From a virus, in the IMG/VR virus record IMGVR_UViG_3300042946_000581, positions 34,691-98,690 of that record: a stretch of DNA of 64,000 nucleotides; one strand, written 5' to 3'. Positions 17,471 to 25,783 of the stretch are shown piece after piece (the first letter of the stretch is position 1; each line of letters opens with the position of its first letter). The notes under the pieces were generated by a model, which searched no databases, was not told the origin of the DNA, and was given only the letters and a program-made list of their open reading frames with translations. The translations under genes and the position numbers were made by a program.

Positions 17471-18114
17471 TCTGTTATTTGTTTTAAAATTCCTTTTAAA
17501 TCTTTAATTGAATTAATGGAATAATCTTTGTTTATATCCTTATTATATTCTGTTTCAAACTTTATCAAAATTTTTTCCTTTGGATGATTTAATAATAAGT
17601 TAGGGTTTGCCGTAAGTAAAACATCAAATTCATTCCATATTGAATTTATTGTGAAATTTGAATAAAAAATTACTTTCTCCAATTCACAACCAAACTTGGA
17701 TAAAAAGAAAAGTGTTGCGGGTTTTGATTTTCCAATTTCATCTGATAATATCATAAAATCCCATTGTTTCCTATTCTTAACATAAATGTCATTTAAGTCA
17801 TTAAATGTTGTCATTTCAGTTGATGGTGCATGTCCAAACAACTCCATACAATATTCTTCATACATAAATGAATAATATTCTTCCTCACTTTGAAAGGCAA
17901 AATGATTTTGTAAATCTAAAGTCGTTACTAGTGATAATATCTTATATTCGAATGGCTCAGATATTACTTCCAATTCAGTATTGCCTGATAAGTCAATTGT
18001 ATAGGTTTGGGATGGTATATCTTGATAACTCTCTATTAAATGTTTTTCATATAAATGTGTGAATTTACCAATGGTGTCTCTTAATACACCATTTACATCA
18101 ATAGCAATTCTCAT
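17464..18114 (-). CDS. HAD-like hydrolase/phosphatase
   Basis: 216 aa. Starts MRIAIDVNGVLRDT: HAD motif I is normally DxDGxxxD, and here the second Asp is Asn (D6-V-N8), as in some atypical or inactive members. Motif II is plausible at MILSDEIG, with Lys in GKSKPATLFFL and an acidic region FDVLLTANPN. HAD phosphatases act on small phosphorylated molecules, for example sugar phosphates or nucleotides. The Asn substitution leaves catalysis uncertain. Overlaps PhoH upstream by 4 bases. Confidence 0.65.
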   Translation of the reverse strand: MRIAIDVNGVLRDTIGKFTHLYEKHLIESYQDIPSQTYTIDLSGNTELEVISEPFEYKILSLVTTLDLQNHFAFQSEEEYYSFMYEEYCMELFGHAPSTEMTTFNDLNDIYVKNRKQWDFMILSDEIGKSKPATLFFLSKFGCELEKVIFYSNFTINSIWNEFDVLLTANPNLLLNHPKEKILIKFETEYNKDINKDYSINSIKDLKGILKQITEC

Positions 18115-18836
18115 TCTTCGTATCTTTTTAATATTTTTCCGATTAATGGATTTCTAACCACATCTTTATTATCAAATTCAAAAACTCCAACATCATCCAA
18201 ACCTTTGAACTTCTTGATTGCGTCATATAATCCTGAGTGTGTCTTATCTTTGTATCTGTCGGTTTGTTCTAAGTCACCACTGATAAAAAATTTACTATTG
18301 AATCCAATCCTTGTCAAGAGTAATTTCATTTGATTAGGAGTCGAATTTTGAGCTTCCTCAAATATAAGAATGGAGTTATCAATGTTCATACCTCTCATAT
18401 AAGCCAAAGCGAAAACTTCAATAGCGTCAATGTCTTTTAATTTTTCTCTATTTTCTTTACCAATGATTTTATTCATTAAGTAATATGAGGGGAATATATA
18501 GGGGTCTAGTTTTTCTTCAACATTACCAGGTAGAGCACCTAATTTTTCTTCAGCTTCAACAGCAGGTCTAACAATAATAATTTTTTCGTAAGGTGTAGTT
18601 GGGTCTGATAAAATATCTAATGCGGCTTTCATCGCAATATATGATTTGCCAACACCAGCAGGGCCTGAACAAATTGTTATTTGATTTTTTTTCAACAAAT
18701 CATAATATAATTTTTGATTGTCAGATAAGAACTTTTCTTTGGATTTCTTTTTGATTATTTCACAAATAATTTCCTTTTTTGTTTTTTTTGTTTCCTCACT
18801 ATTCTGAGGTTGTACTGGTTTTTTTCTTGTTGCCAT
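18111..18836 (-). CDS. phoH: PhoH-like ATPase
   Basis: 241 aa. Walker A GPAGVGKS at residues 58-65, Walker B IFEEAQN at 158-164, and the PhoH signature FISGDLEQTD at 184-193, in a single ATPase domain preceded by a basic 35-residue tail. PhoH is frequent in phages; its proposed roles (RNA metabolism, phosphate stress) are unproven. A TATATTTG sequence lies 28 bases upstream on the minus strand, matching the Bacteroidetes -7 element, but I do not see a -33 TTTG at correct spacing. Confidence 0.9.
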   Translation of the reverse strand: MATRKKPVQPQNSEETKKTKKEIICEIIKKKSKEKFLSDNQKLYYDLLKKNQITICSGPAGVGKSYIAMKAALDILSDPTTPYEKIIIVRPAVEAEEKLGALPGNVEEKLDPYIFPSYYLMNKIIGKENREKLKDIDAIEVFALAYMRGMNIDNSILIFEEAQNSTPNQMKLLLTRIGFNSKFFISGDLEQTDRYKDKTHSGLYDAIKKFKGLDDVGVFEFDNKDVVRNPLIGKILKRYEE

Positions 18837-18890
18837 TTAATTTATATTTTTATAAAAATTAATCAAATATAAAAAAAATCAAGAGTTACT

Positions 18891-19748
18891 TTATGTTTGA
18901 AGTTCTTTAATGAAATCACTTATTCTTTTTTCGTAAGTGTGATTATTTTTACTTTTTAAGTAACCATTGTTACTAATCAAATTTCTTTCAGTTTCATTTT
19001 CTAAATAAAACTTGATTTTATCTATCAAATCGTCTTTAGTTTCATAAACGACAATATCTTGATTAATATTGAATAATAATTCCAATCCTTCTGTATAATT
19101 TGTCACCAATAAAGTTTTACAACCTGTTGTTTCAAATGTCCTATAATTTATATCATTCGATATATTACGATTGAAATGAATTTTGTATGAGTTTATAGTT
19201 CTAACCATATCCTCACCAATAACAAAAATATCTTTTTTTATATTAAAAATATTTAGATAATTTATCCATTCACCTCTATTATTAATATTACCACAAAAAC
19301 CAACATCAATATTTTTCTCAATCTCCATCGGAGTTATTAATGTATCATCATAACAATTAGGAAACCACAAGGTATTACCACAATAGTCTTTAAAGTTAGG
19401 TAAATAAGATTTAGTTGAGTTTAATAGAAAATCTGGTTTTATTTGTTTCACCAAATTAATATGTTGGTCTAACACACAATGAGAATCTATTGACCAAAAT
19501 ATTTTTATTTTTTTACTATTTTTAATCTTGTCCAATGGTAACCAAGTGGGGGTATAATTTTCTAATAAAAAAATAACGTCAGCCCAACTCTCTAACAAAT
19601 TGAAATCATCATTAAAATTATGATGACCCAAACCCCACACAATACATTCAAATCCGTTTTTTTCAAATGATCTTTTTAATGAAAAACATTCTCTATAATT
19701 TCTATTTTTTTCGTGTCTTCCGTTTTCTTGTATTATTAATAATTTCAT
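18891..19748 (-). CDS. Glycosyltransferase, CgeB/GT4-like
   Basis: 285 aa. Starts MKLLIIQENGRHEKNRNYRE; SWADVIFLLENYTP and KIKIFWSIDSHCVL form the N-terminal Rossmann part; NIDVGFCGNINNRGEWINYL is a typical interdomain donor-site start, and FETTGCKTLLVTNYTEGLEL corresponds to the conserved C-terminal motif of CgeB-like spore-type glycosyltransferases. Soluble enzyme; donor and acceptor unknown. The TATAAATA-like sequence at its start lies inside the operon and may be chance. Confidence 0.75.
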   Translation of the reverse strand: MKLLIIQENGRHEKNRNYRECFSLKRSFEKNGFECIVWGLGHHNFNDDFNLLESWADVIFLLENYTPTWLPLDKIKNSKKIKIFWSIDSHCVLDQHINLVKQIKPDFLLNSTKSYLPNFKDYCGNTLWFPNCYDDTLITPMEIEKNIDVGFCGNINNRGEWINYLNIFNIKKDIFVIGEDMVRTINSYKIHFNRNISNDINYRTFETTGCKTLLVTNYTEGLELLFNINQDIVVYETKDDLIDKIKFYLENETERNLISNNGYLKSKNNHTYEKRISDFIKELQT

Positions 19749-19753
19749 ATATA

Positions 19754-20314
19754 TTATTTATATAGGTAAATAGTAAAATCATTAGGTAGATAATCATGTC
19801 TAATGATAAATTTATTAGTGAGTTTTTTAATTAAAGGCATAATTTCATGTATTTTTACAAATTTCATATCTTCATCTTTTTTACCATTTGATAAATCTGA
19901 AAGAAAATTTATCGCAACTCCTTTGTTCGATAGACCCCACATTTGTTCAATTGTAATAAATGTTTGTTTTTTCCAATTTTTTTTGAAACAAAAAACACCA
20001 GAACTAATTATCCAATCAAAATTTTTATTAATTTCTGAAATATCCATACAATCAAATTTTTTTGGGTACTTAGATTTAGCAATTTCTATTACATTTTCAC
20101 GTATGTCTATCCCATAATAATTTTCAATCCTTACTGATATGTCCCCAAATCCACAACCCACATCTAATACTGAATCATCACTTTTGTATCCAATATCTAA
20201 CAAAATATCAAATCTAGTTTCTTGCGATTTGCAACTACTCCAACCCAATGAAATTAAATTATTTTCATTACCAAATTTTTCATTATATATTTTATTTATG
20301 TAGTTTCTATACAT
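19754..20314 (-). CDS. SAM-dependent methyltransferase
   Basis: 186 aa. Class I methyltransferase motif I VLDVGCGFGD (residues about 40-49), motif II YGIDIRENVIEIAK, and motif IV region NFDWIISSGVFCF. The start overlaps the upstream gene by 8 bases. Set in a glycosyltransferase block, it probably methylates a sugar or sugar-nucleotide, although small-molecule targets cannot be told from sequence. Confidence 0.8.
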   Translation of the reverse strand: MYRNYINKIYNEKFGNENNLISLGWSSCKSQETRFDILLDIGYKSDDSVLDVGCGFGDISVRIENYYGIDIRENVIEIAKSKYPKKFDCMDISEINKNFDWIISSGVFCFKKNWKKQTFITIEQMWGLSNKGVAINFLSDLSNGKKDEDMKFVKIHEIMPLIKKLTNKFIIRHDYLPNDFTIYLYK

Positions 20315-21131
20315 TGATTAAAATTTCATTTTGTGATATATTCTCATTATCAAAAATAAATTTGACAATAGGTTCAATTTTTTTATAATTTTCTACAAAA
20401 GGTCTTAGGAAATTACAAATAACATAGTCATTATTTTTTAGTTTGTATTCGTCAATTTTCCACCACGATCTATCTATCCAATCTTTTTTTATATCAACAT
20501 TTCTTTCTATTTCACAGATATTATTGCCACTTGGTGAATAAGTATTTATTAATACTCTCATTAAAGATTCGTCCGAAAATTCATAATTTTTACCAAAAAA
20601 ATTATTTACGGATTCTTTTTTGTCAAAAACATTAATATCAATCCAACTTTTAAACAATTCTTCATAATTCAAATTGTTTGGATTAAGTAACTTTTTAAAA
20701 ATATAAGATTCAGCAGTTAAGTTGCTAGTTGGAAACTTTCCTTCATCTTTAGTACCTTTATAAACTTCAGAACCAACCCTTAATAACTCATTTTTTTTTC
20801 TAAAAGATAAAATCCGATTAATAAAATTAGTTTGTAATGGAATTGTGTCAATATCTTCAATCATACAAACATCATTATCAAATTGTCCAGCTAAAATATA
20901 TCTATACATTTTCGCTTGGTTTGCCGTTGGAATATTTTTTTGTATCGGAAACAAATATACTTCCCCCCATTTTTTTAAATTTAAAACTAATGGATCATTT
21001 TCATCACGATCGCTTACAAATGCCAAACAAGCTTTTTTATTTGGAAAAAATTTTTTCCATGATGTTGCGACTATTGGCCAAAAATCTTTGAAATGCGATT
21101 CATCCGAACTTACAATTACTCTATCAAACAT
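20307..21131 (-). CDS. Putative GT-A glycosyltransferase
   Basis: 274 aa. Begins MFDRVIVSSDESHFKDFWPI, then FPNKKACLAFVSD and KMYRYILAGQFDNDVCMIED-IDTIPL, where D-I-D at the end of a hydrophobic strand is a DxD-type metal/nucleotide site. The overall order matches GT-A transferases of the kind found elsewhere in the window (43883). A cluster of aromatic residues near DWIDRSWWKIDEYKL could bind the acceptor. No close family named. Overlaps both neighbours by 8 bases. Confidence 0.6.
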   Translation of the reverse strand: MFDRVIVSSDESHFKDFWPIVATSWKKFFPNKKACLAFVSDRDENDPLVLNLKKWGEVYLFPIQKNIPTANQAKMYRYILAGQFDNDVCMIEDIDTIPLQTNFINRILSFRKKNELLRVGSEVYKGTKDEGKFPTSNLTAESYIFKKLLNPNNLNYEELFKSWIDINVFDKKESVNNFFGKNYEFSDESLMRVLINTYSPSGNNICEIERNVDIKKDWIDRSWWKIDEYKLKNNDYVICNFLRPFVENYKKIEPIVKFIFDNENISQNEILINV

Positions 21132-21696
21132 TATTTTTTTCTTTTAAAATTTCTAAAATTGATTTTTTAATCATAAAGTTTTCATCTTGAAAGATTACTT
21201 TTATTCCTTTTTCTTTGAATTTATTCAAGTCCAAATAATTTCTACCTGATATTCCTGAAAGATATGTATCTGCTTTGTAATGTAAACAAATATCAACTAT
21301 CCTATCAGTTGAGGTTAATTTTGTTGGATAGTCTAATAAAATCTCAGTTTTTATGTCTAAAATACCACATATTCTTTCAATAATTTTTGTATTTGATTCT
21401 ACTAAATTATCTTTTATTAAATCATCAAATTGACTTAGTACATCCGAATAGTTACTTAGATTACTTTTTATTCTATTCCAATCTTTTATTGGATTGATAT
21501 ATTTCTTTGTTGTGATAGGTTCTAATCCACTATTAACAGAAAGTGTATACCATTTATCATTAAAGTTAAAACGGTTTTGTAGATTGTTTTTTTGAAACTG
21601 AGCATTGTTTAAAAAAACAAATTTATCAGATGATTCAATTTTTTGAAAAAAAGGATACCAAGGAAAAAAATTAGGTTGATGTATAGTGATTATCAT
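21124..21696 (-). CDS. WbqC-like family protein
   Basis: 190 aa. The N-terminus ITIHQPNFFPWYPFFQKIES is diagnostic of the WbqC family (H-Q-P-x-Y/F-x-P-W-x-x-F), followed by VFLNNAQFQKNNLQNR. The C-terminal part has DICLHYKADTYLSGISGRNY and a conserved acidic end. WbqC proteins belong to O-antigen loci and are thought to modify or transfer amino sugars, though the reaction is not settled. Its place among glycosyltransferases agrees. Confidence 0.85.
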   Translation of the reverse strand: MIITIHQPNFFPWYPFFQKIESSDKFVFLNNAQFQKNNLQNRFNFNDKWYTLSVNSGLEPITTKKYINPIKDWNRIKSNLSNYSDVLSQFDDLIKDNLVESNTKIIERICGILDIKTEILLDYPTKLTSTDRIVDICLHYKADTYLSGISGRNYLDLNKFKEKGIKVIFQDENFMIKKSILEILKEKNNV

Positions 21697-22622
21697 AAAT
21701 TTGATTCTTCTAATTCATTAAAAAATTGTAAGTATGAATGAACTAAGTTTTTTAAATCAGTTTTTTCTCTTACTAAATTAATTTGTTCTAAAATATCATT
21801 CCATTTATTTGTTCCAAACCAACTTCTAGCCAACTCATATTTATTTTGAACATCTGATATATCATCACTTACATAAAGTGGATAATCTTCTAAAATTTCA
21901 ACATTAGATTTATCTCTCGATAATATTATTGCTGATTCGGTTGCAGAGGCTGCTGCAAATTTCATTCCAGGTTTAAAATAAAACTCAACACTATTTGAAA
22001 TTCTATGACTAAAATGACAATTACATTTTCTCATATTAGAGAATATGTTGGATTTATTTTCAACAAAATCATTTATAGGATTGTAAGTAAAATCTAAAAG
22101 TAACCAGTCAGGTTTTTGAGATTTCAAAAATATATTATCATATTCAGCTCCTAAATATTTAACATAAAAGTTACTATCCTTTGGTGAGGTAACGGAGTTA
22201 AATCTTATATCATAATGTTGTGGTATAACAGCCGATAGTTTATTAATCCAATCTTTAAAATAAATTTTAGTATAATTATTTGTAAACAAAACACCATCAA
22301 TATTTTTGTATATTAAAAATTCTTCATTTTTTCTACTATAATTATCAATAAAAGCTAATTTATCAATTGGTTCTACTACAATGATATTTTTTTGATTGTG
22401 TAACCTATCTATATCATTTTTTGTCAAATTAAATAAATCCGTAACCAATCCCATAAAAATGATTATACTATTATGTATATCAAAAATTTTATTTTTTTCT
22501 CCTTTTCTTAATTCTAAGAATTTAGACTTTCTATATTTAGAAATTTCATTTGATCTATGAATTCCATTTAATATGACACTACCAGATGATACTGAATCCC
22601 CCACAATTATAATTTCTTTCAT
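21693..22622 (-). CDS. GT-B-like glycosyltransferase of unknown family
   Basis: Start chosen at the ATG at 22622 (MKEIIIVGDSVSSGSVILNG), 5 bases after the upstream stop, rather than 24 bases further upstream inside that gene; 309 aa. Rossmann-like N-terminus, then NIDGVLFTNNYTKIYFKDW and a C-terminal half with KFAAASATESAIILSRDKSN and VLEDYPLYVSDDISDVQNKY, the arrangement of GT-B donor domains (state change of conserved Glu/Ala loop, then a strand-helix tail). Function in glycan assembly is inferred. Confidence 0.6.
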   Translation of the reverse strand: MKEIIIVGDSVSSGSVILNGIHRSNEISKYRKSKFLELRKGEKNKIFDIHNSIIIFMGLVTDLFNLTKNDIDRLHNQKNIIVVEPIDKLAFIDNYSRKNEEFLIYKNIDGVLFTNNYTKIYFKDWINKLSAVIPQHYDIRFNSVTSPKDSNFYVKYLGAEYDNIFLKSQKPDWLLLDFTYNPINDFVENKSNIFSNMRKCNCHFSHRISNSVEFYFKPGMKFAAASATESAIILSRDKSNVEILEDYPLYVSDDISDVQNKYELARSWFGTNKWNDILEQINLVREKTDLKNLVHSYLQFFNELEESNL

Positions 22623-22627
22623 AAAAA

Positions 22628-23221
22628 CTATTTTTTTATTCCCCAAAAATACAAATCATGATGATTTGTCTCAATTTCAAATTCATAAGATGAAAAAATA
22701 CCATCAACATCTATACAAGATCTTATATCTTCTTCTGTTACATTTCTATAATAATCAGAATCCCAATCTTCTCTAAATACATTTGGCATAGTAATCCAAT
22801 TATCTGAAGAATTACCTTGTAATGTTAATCGTTTCTCTCTATCTATTTTATCTTGCGTTCTTGTTCCATGAACTGGTCTACCAGTTGTTGCACAAGTAAA
22901 TATAAAATAACCACCCGATTTTAACATCCTTACCGAATTTTGAATACTTTCTTTATAAAACGGATTATGCTCCCAACACTCACAAGATATTATAGTGTCA
23001 AATGATTCATCAGGAGCATCATATTCATTTGCAGGACAAACAACATCAACTCCTTTTCCTGGCCCTATATCCAGTCCTATAAAATCACAATTATCAAACC
23101 ACGGTTCTTCATTTCCATTAACATCAAATGACCCAATGTCTAATACTTTACAGTTTGTAAATGCTGATGGATATTTTAATTTTAATTTATCTAAGTATGC
23201 TTTTTGTTCTTTATGTGCCAT
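22628..23221 (-). CDS. SAM-dependent methyltransferase (Methyltransf_11 type)
   Basis: 197 aa. Motif I VLDIGSFDVNGNEEPW, GLDIGPGKGVDVVCPA, DTIISCECWEHNPFY and SVRMLKSGGYFIFTCATTGR are the ordered class I methyltransferase motifs. Residues 100-170 continue with a GRPVHGTRTQDK substrate-side loop. Probably modifies a sugar or surface glycan precursor given the neighbours. Confidence 0.85.
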   Translation of the reverse strand: MAHKEQKAYLDKLKLKYPSAFTNCKVLDIGSFDVNGNEEPWFDNCDFIGLDIGPGKGVDVVCPANEYDAPDESFDTIISCECWEHNPFYKESIQNSVRMLKSGGYFIFTCATTGRPVHGTRTQDKIDREKRLTLQGNSSDNWITMPNVFREDWDSDYYRNVTEEDIRSCIDVDGIFSSYEFEIETNHHDLYFWGIKK

Positions 23222-23222
23222 C

Positions 23223-23894
23223 TTATATTTTTATTTTTTTTATTATGTTAAAAGCTTCAGCTACTTTTAAACCACACTCAAAACCTCTATAATTAGCATG
23301 TGACCTTATTCCAACTTCACCTAGCTTATCTCTTTTAGTTGTTGTATATTGAAGAAGATAATTATCTTTAAATATCTTTATTTTCTCTTCTATTGTATCT
23401 TCTATGTCTTCATATAAATTGGGCTGAAATTTACTTGATGGATCTGACCATGTTGAAGTAGGTATTTCATATGAAATTATCTCTAAGATAAGTCCAACTC
23501 CTGTTGGTCTTACCGCTGAAATACAAGCATTATAAACATCTTTATGTTCTTGATGATAAGAAGGTTCTGGTATGTAAATTACATTTGGTTGGTATGTTCT
23601 AATTAAATCGTCTAACCATCTAACAATTTTATATTGTGGTATTTCTTCTAATCTTGTACCATTAGTTTCAAACTTAGATGGTTCTTCGGTTGAAATAAAT
23701 TCGGCGACTTTTTTAAATTCCATCCATTGTTCTTCTTCAGTTATTGTTCTATTTAAATGGTGTAAAAATCTGTCAGAACATGACATAACAACTACTTTTA
23801 TAGTGTCACCATTTTTTTTTCTTTTCAATAATGTGCCACCAACTCCGAAAAGTTCATCATCAGTATGTGGCGAAATAACTAAAACTTTTGACAT
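23223..23894 (-). CDS. PIG-L/LmbE-family deacetylase
   Basis: 223 aa. Metal-binding motif SPHTDDE at residues 8-14 (family consensus PHPDDE) and the second histidine motif in EPSYHQEHKDVYNA. The family removes N-acetyl groups from GlcNAc-type sugars in glycolipid and glycan synthesis, zinc dependent. Placed between a methyltransferase and glycosyltransferases; a coherent function would be making an amino-sugar acceptor. Confidence 0.85.
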   Translation of the reverse strand: MSKVLVISPHTDDELFGVGGTLLKRKKNGDTIKVVVMSCSDRFLHHLNRTITEEEQWMEFKKVAEFISTEEPSKFETNGTRLEEIPQYKIVRWLDDLIRTYQPNVIYIPEPSYHQEHKDVYNACISAVRPTGVGLILEIISYEIPTSTWSDPSSKFQPNLYEDIEDTIEEKIKIFKDNYLLQYTTTKRDKLGEVGIRSHANYRGFECGLKVAEAFNIIKKIKI

Positions 23895-23896
23895 AA

Positions 23897-24556
23897 TTAA
23901 ATTAATTTTGAATGTTTTTCATATAATATTTTATCATTTTCATCAAATGCTTGTCCGACAAATCTTCCTTTATTTCTGTTTGTTGGAAATTGTTTTTTAT
24001 CTGAATTAAAATTAAAAAATTCATCGTGAATTAAAGAATTATCTTTAACTAATGGGTAAATTTTTTCTCTTAAGAAGTTTTGGTCAACTTGCCAAAAACT
24101 ACCTTTAATATATTCATCTATTAATTTTATCATTTGCGGTAGTACTCCTTTTTTCGAACCCCACATACCACCTAAAATAGCTGTATTATGATAAGGATGG
24201 TCTCTCATTATATGAAAACCTTTATCAGAATTTAACCATTCGTCAACCGCAAGTTTTTCTCTTTCAGAGAGTCTTGAATCGCAATCTCTAGATATCATAA
24301 CATCCACATCTTCTTCTGAAGCCGGATAAAATCTCCAAAACATACCTGTCCAATCCCCATCAACATCCATCTCAACTACTTCAACATGTGAAAATTGTTT
24401 AAGTTGTTCAATAACTTTATAATCAGTGCTTTTACCAATATAAAATCTACAAATCCAACCTGAATAAATTATTGGAGATAATTCAGCATTACGTATTGCC
24501 CCAATTGTATATATTGGGTTATTACCCCATAAAGAAAAACTTATTATTTTTTTCAT
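23897..24556 (-). CDS. Glycosyltransferase-like protein
   Basis: 219 aa. Starts KKIISFSLWGNNPIYTIGAI; VDVMISRDCDSRLSEREKLA places a D-x-D in the usual GT-A position, and FHIMRDHPYHNTAILGGMWG and HDEFF-like end residues fit the acceptor side. This type is common in phage and Bacteroidetes surface glycan clusters. Overlaps the downstream gene of the same block (24553) by 4 bases. Confidence 0.7.
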   Translation of the reverse strand: MKKIISFSLWGNNPIYTIGAIRNAELSPIIYSGWICRFYIGKSTDYKVIEQLKQFSHVEVVEMDVDGDWTGMFWRFYPASEEDVDVMISRDCDSRLSEREKLAVDEWLNSDKGFHIMRDHPYHNTAILGGMWGSKKGVLPQMIKLIDEYIKGSFWQVDQNFLREKIYPLVKDNSLIHDEFFNFNSDKKQFPTNRNKGRFVGQAFDENDKILYEKHSKLI

Positions 24557-25212
24557 AGTTCAAAATTTATTTTTTCTCTTCTCTGAAAAACCATTCTGTC
24601 TTCTCTATTATGAGTTGAATTCAAAGAGTGTATAATATCTCTACCACCATAACCCCAATCAGGATGTTGGTGATGGATAATTACTTTATCTATAAAAATT
24701 TGTTTTTTCAATAAATTACCAACTGTCATAAATTCATTATCAGCCCAAAGTGATTTATAGTCAGGATGATAGATATATCCAAATCTTTCGTAATATTTTT
24801 TACCTAAAATACATAGAGTATTTAAATCTTTTCTATTTCCATCATTGAACCAAAGTATTCCATCTGTGTCAGGATAATTAATGGTCATATTGAATCTTAT
24901 TTGTTCGTCATATCCTTTTTCAATAGGAATCATATCATCAGAGGCAAGTAGAATAATATCCCAATCACCTAATTCAATGTCACGATTAACTGCATGTATT
25001 TTATTATTACTTTTACCAAAAACAAATCTAAGATTTTCATATGATTTTAATTTATCAATGACTTCTTGGTTATTCATTGAGTCATCATCATAATCTAACG
25101 TTATCAAAAACTCAATTTTTGATAAATCTGTTGCAAAGTCATAATACTTTTGAAGTACTTCAAAAAATTTATCTTTTCTGTTTCTTGTTGGGAATTTTAT
25201 TAAAATTTTCAT
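24553..25212 (-). CDS. Glycosyltransferase family 2-like
   Basis: 219 aa. MKILIKFPTRNRKDKFFEVL opens a GT-A domain; FLITLDYDDDSMNNQEVIDK and IILLASDDMIPIEKGYDEQI give the nucleotide-sugar region with D-D-x motif. C-terminus has the acceptor segment DYKSLWADNEFMTVG and WGYGGRDIIHSL. Soluble. Substrate unknown. Confidence 0.75.
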   Translation of the reverse strand: MKILIKFPTRNRKDKFFEVLQKYYDFATDLSKIEFLITLDYDDDSMNNQEVIDKLKSYENLRFVFGKSNNKIHAVNRDIELGDWDIILLASDDMIPIEKGYDEQIRFNMTINYPDTDGILWFNDGNRKDLNTLCILGKKYYERFGYIYHPDYKSLWADNEFMTVGNLLKKQIFIDKVIIHHQHPDWGYGGRDIIHSLNSTHNREDRMVFQRREKINFEL

Positions 25213-25215
25213 ATT

Positions 25216-25782
25216 TTAATGTCTAACATTATACATTACTTCAGGAGTAATTACAAATTTATTTGATTGTTTTTTCAATTCCATCAGAAAATCAAAATCT
25301 TCTCCATCTCTGTTTTGAGAAAAAAACAACTCCTTAAAAATAGTTTTTTTGTAACAAAAAGAAATACCAACTGTTGCAAATTTTAATTCATTTAAATGAA
25401 ATGGAGGTAAAACTAAACCATTTTCATATGTCATTCTCCAAACGACAAAATCATTATTACTATACTTTTCAAAAAGTGTTTTCACATAATCTTTATTGAT
25501 GGTATCGTCATCATCCAAGAAACCAATCCATTTAGTATCAACTAATTTTATACCTTCATTTCTAACCAATCCAGATTGTCCATTTTTAGGACCTACTAAT
25601 CCTGTCTTATCAATCTTAATTGTTTTGACTCTATTATCATCAAATGATTCACCATCAACACCATCATAAACAACTATGGCTTTCCAATTTGGTACAGATT
25701 GTTGTATCAAAGATTGTATAGTTCTTTTAAGTGTTGGTCTATTTAATGATGGTATTATAAATGTTATATTATTCTCAATCAT
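25216..25782 (-). CDS. Glycosyltransferase family 2
   Basis: 188 aa. Classical GT2: FIIPSLNRPTLKRTIQSLIQ at the start, VYDGVDGESFDDNR, IGFLDDDDTINKDYVKTL (D-D-D-D includes the DxD metal site), SFCYKKTIFKELFF and RDGEDFDFLMELKKQ with the catalytic-type ED. Short for the family (about 230-300 aa usual) but all landmarks are present. Confidence 0.85.
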   Translation of the reverse strand: MIENNITFIIPSLNRPTLKRTIQSLIQQSVPNWKAIVVYDGVDGESFDDNRVKTIKIDKTGLVGPKNGQSGLVRNEGIKLVDTKWIGFLDDDDTINKDYVKTLFEKYSNNDFVVWRMTYENGLVLPPFHLNELKFATVGISFCYKKTIFKELFFSQNRDGEDFDFLMELKKQSNKFVITPEVMYNVRH

Positions 25783-25783
25783 A

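Noticed and set aside
18864-18871. Host-type promoter before phoH (TATATTTG)
   Set aside because: No TTTG at 19-21 bases upstream, so only half of the promoter is present.
20837-21147. Two overlapping + strand frames opposite the GT-A gene
   Set aside because: Antisense shadows of the 20307-21131 gene without start context or family signal.
22623-22646. Upstream start (22646) for the gene ending at 21693
   Set aside because: It overlaps the previous gene; MKEIIIVGDS at 22622 gives a better start 5 bases after the stop.
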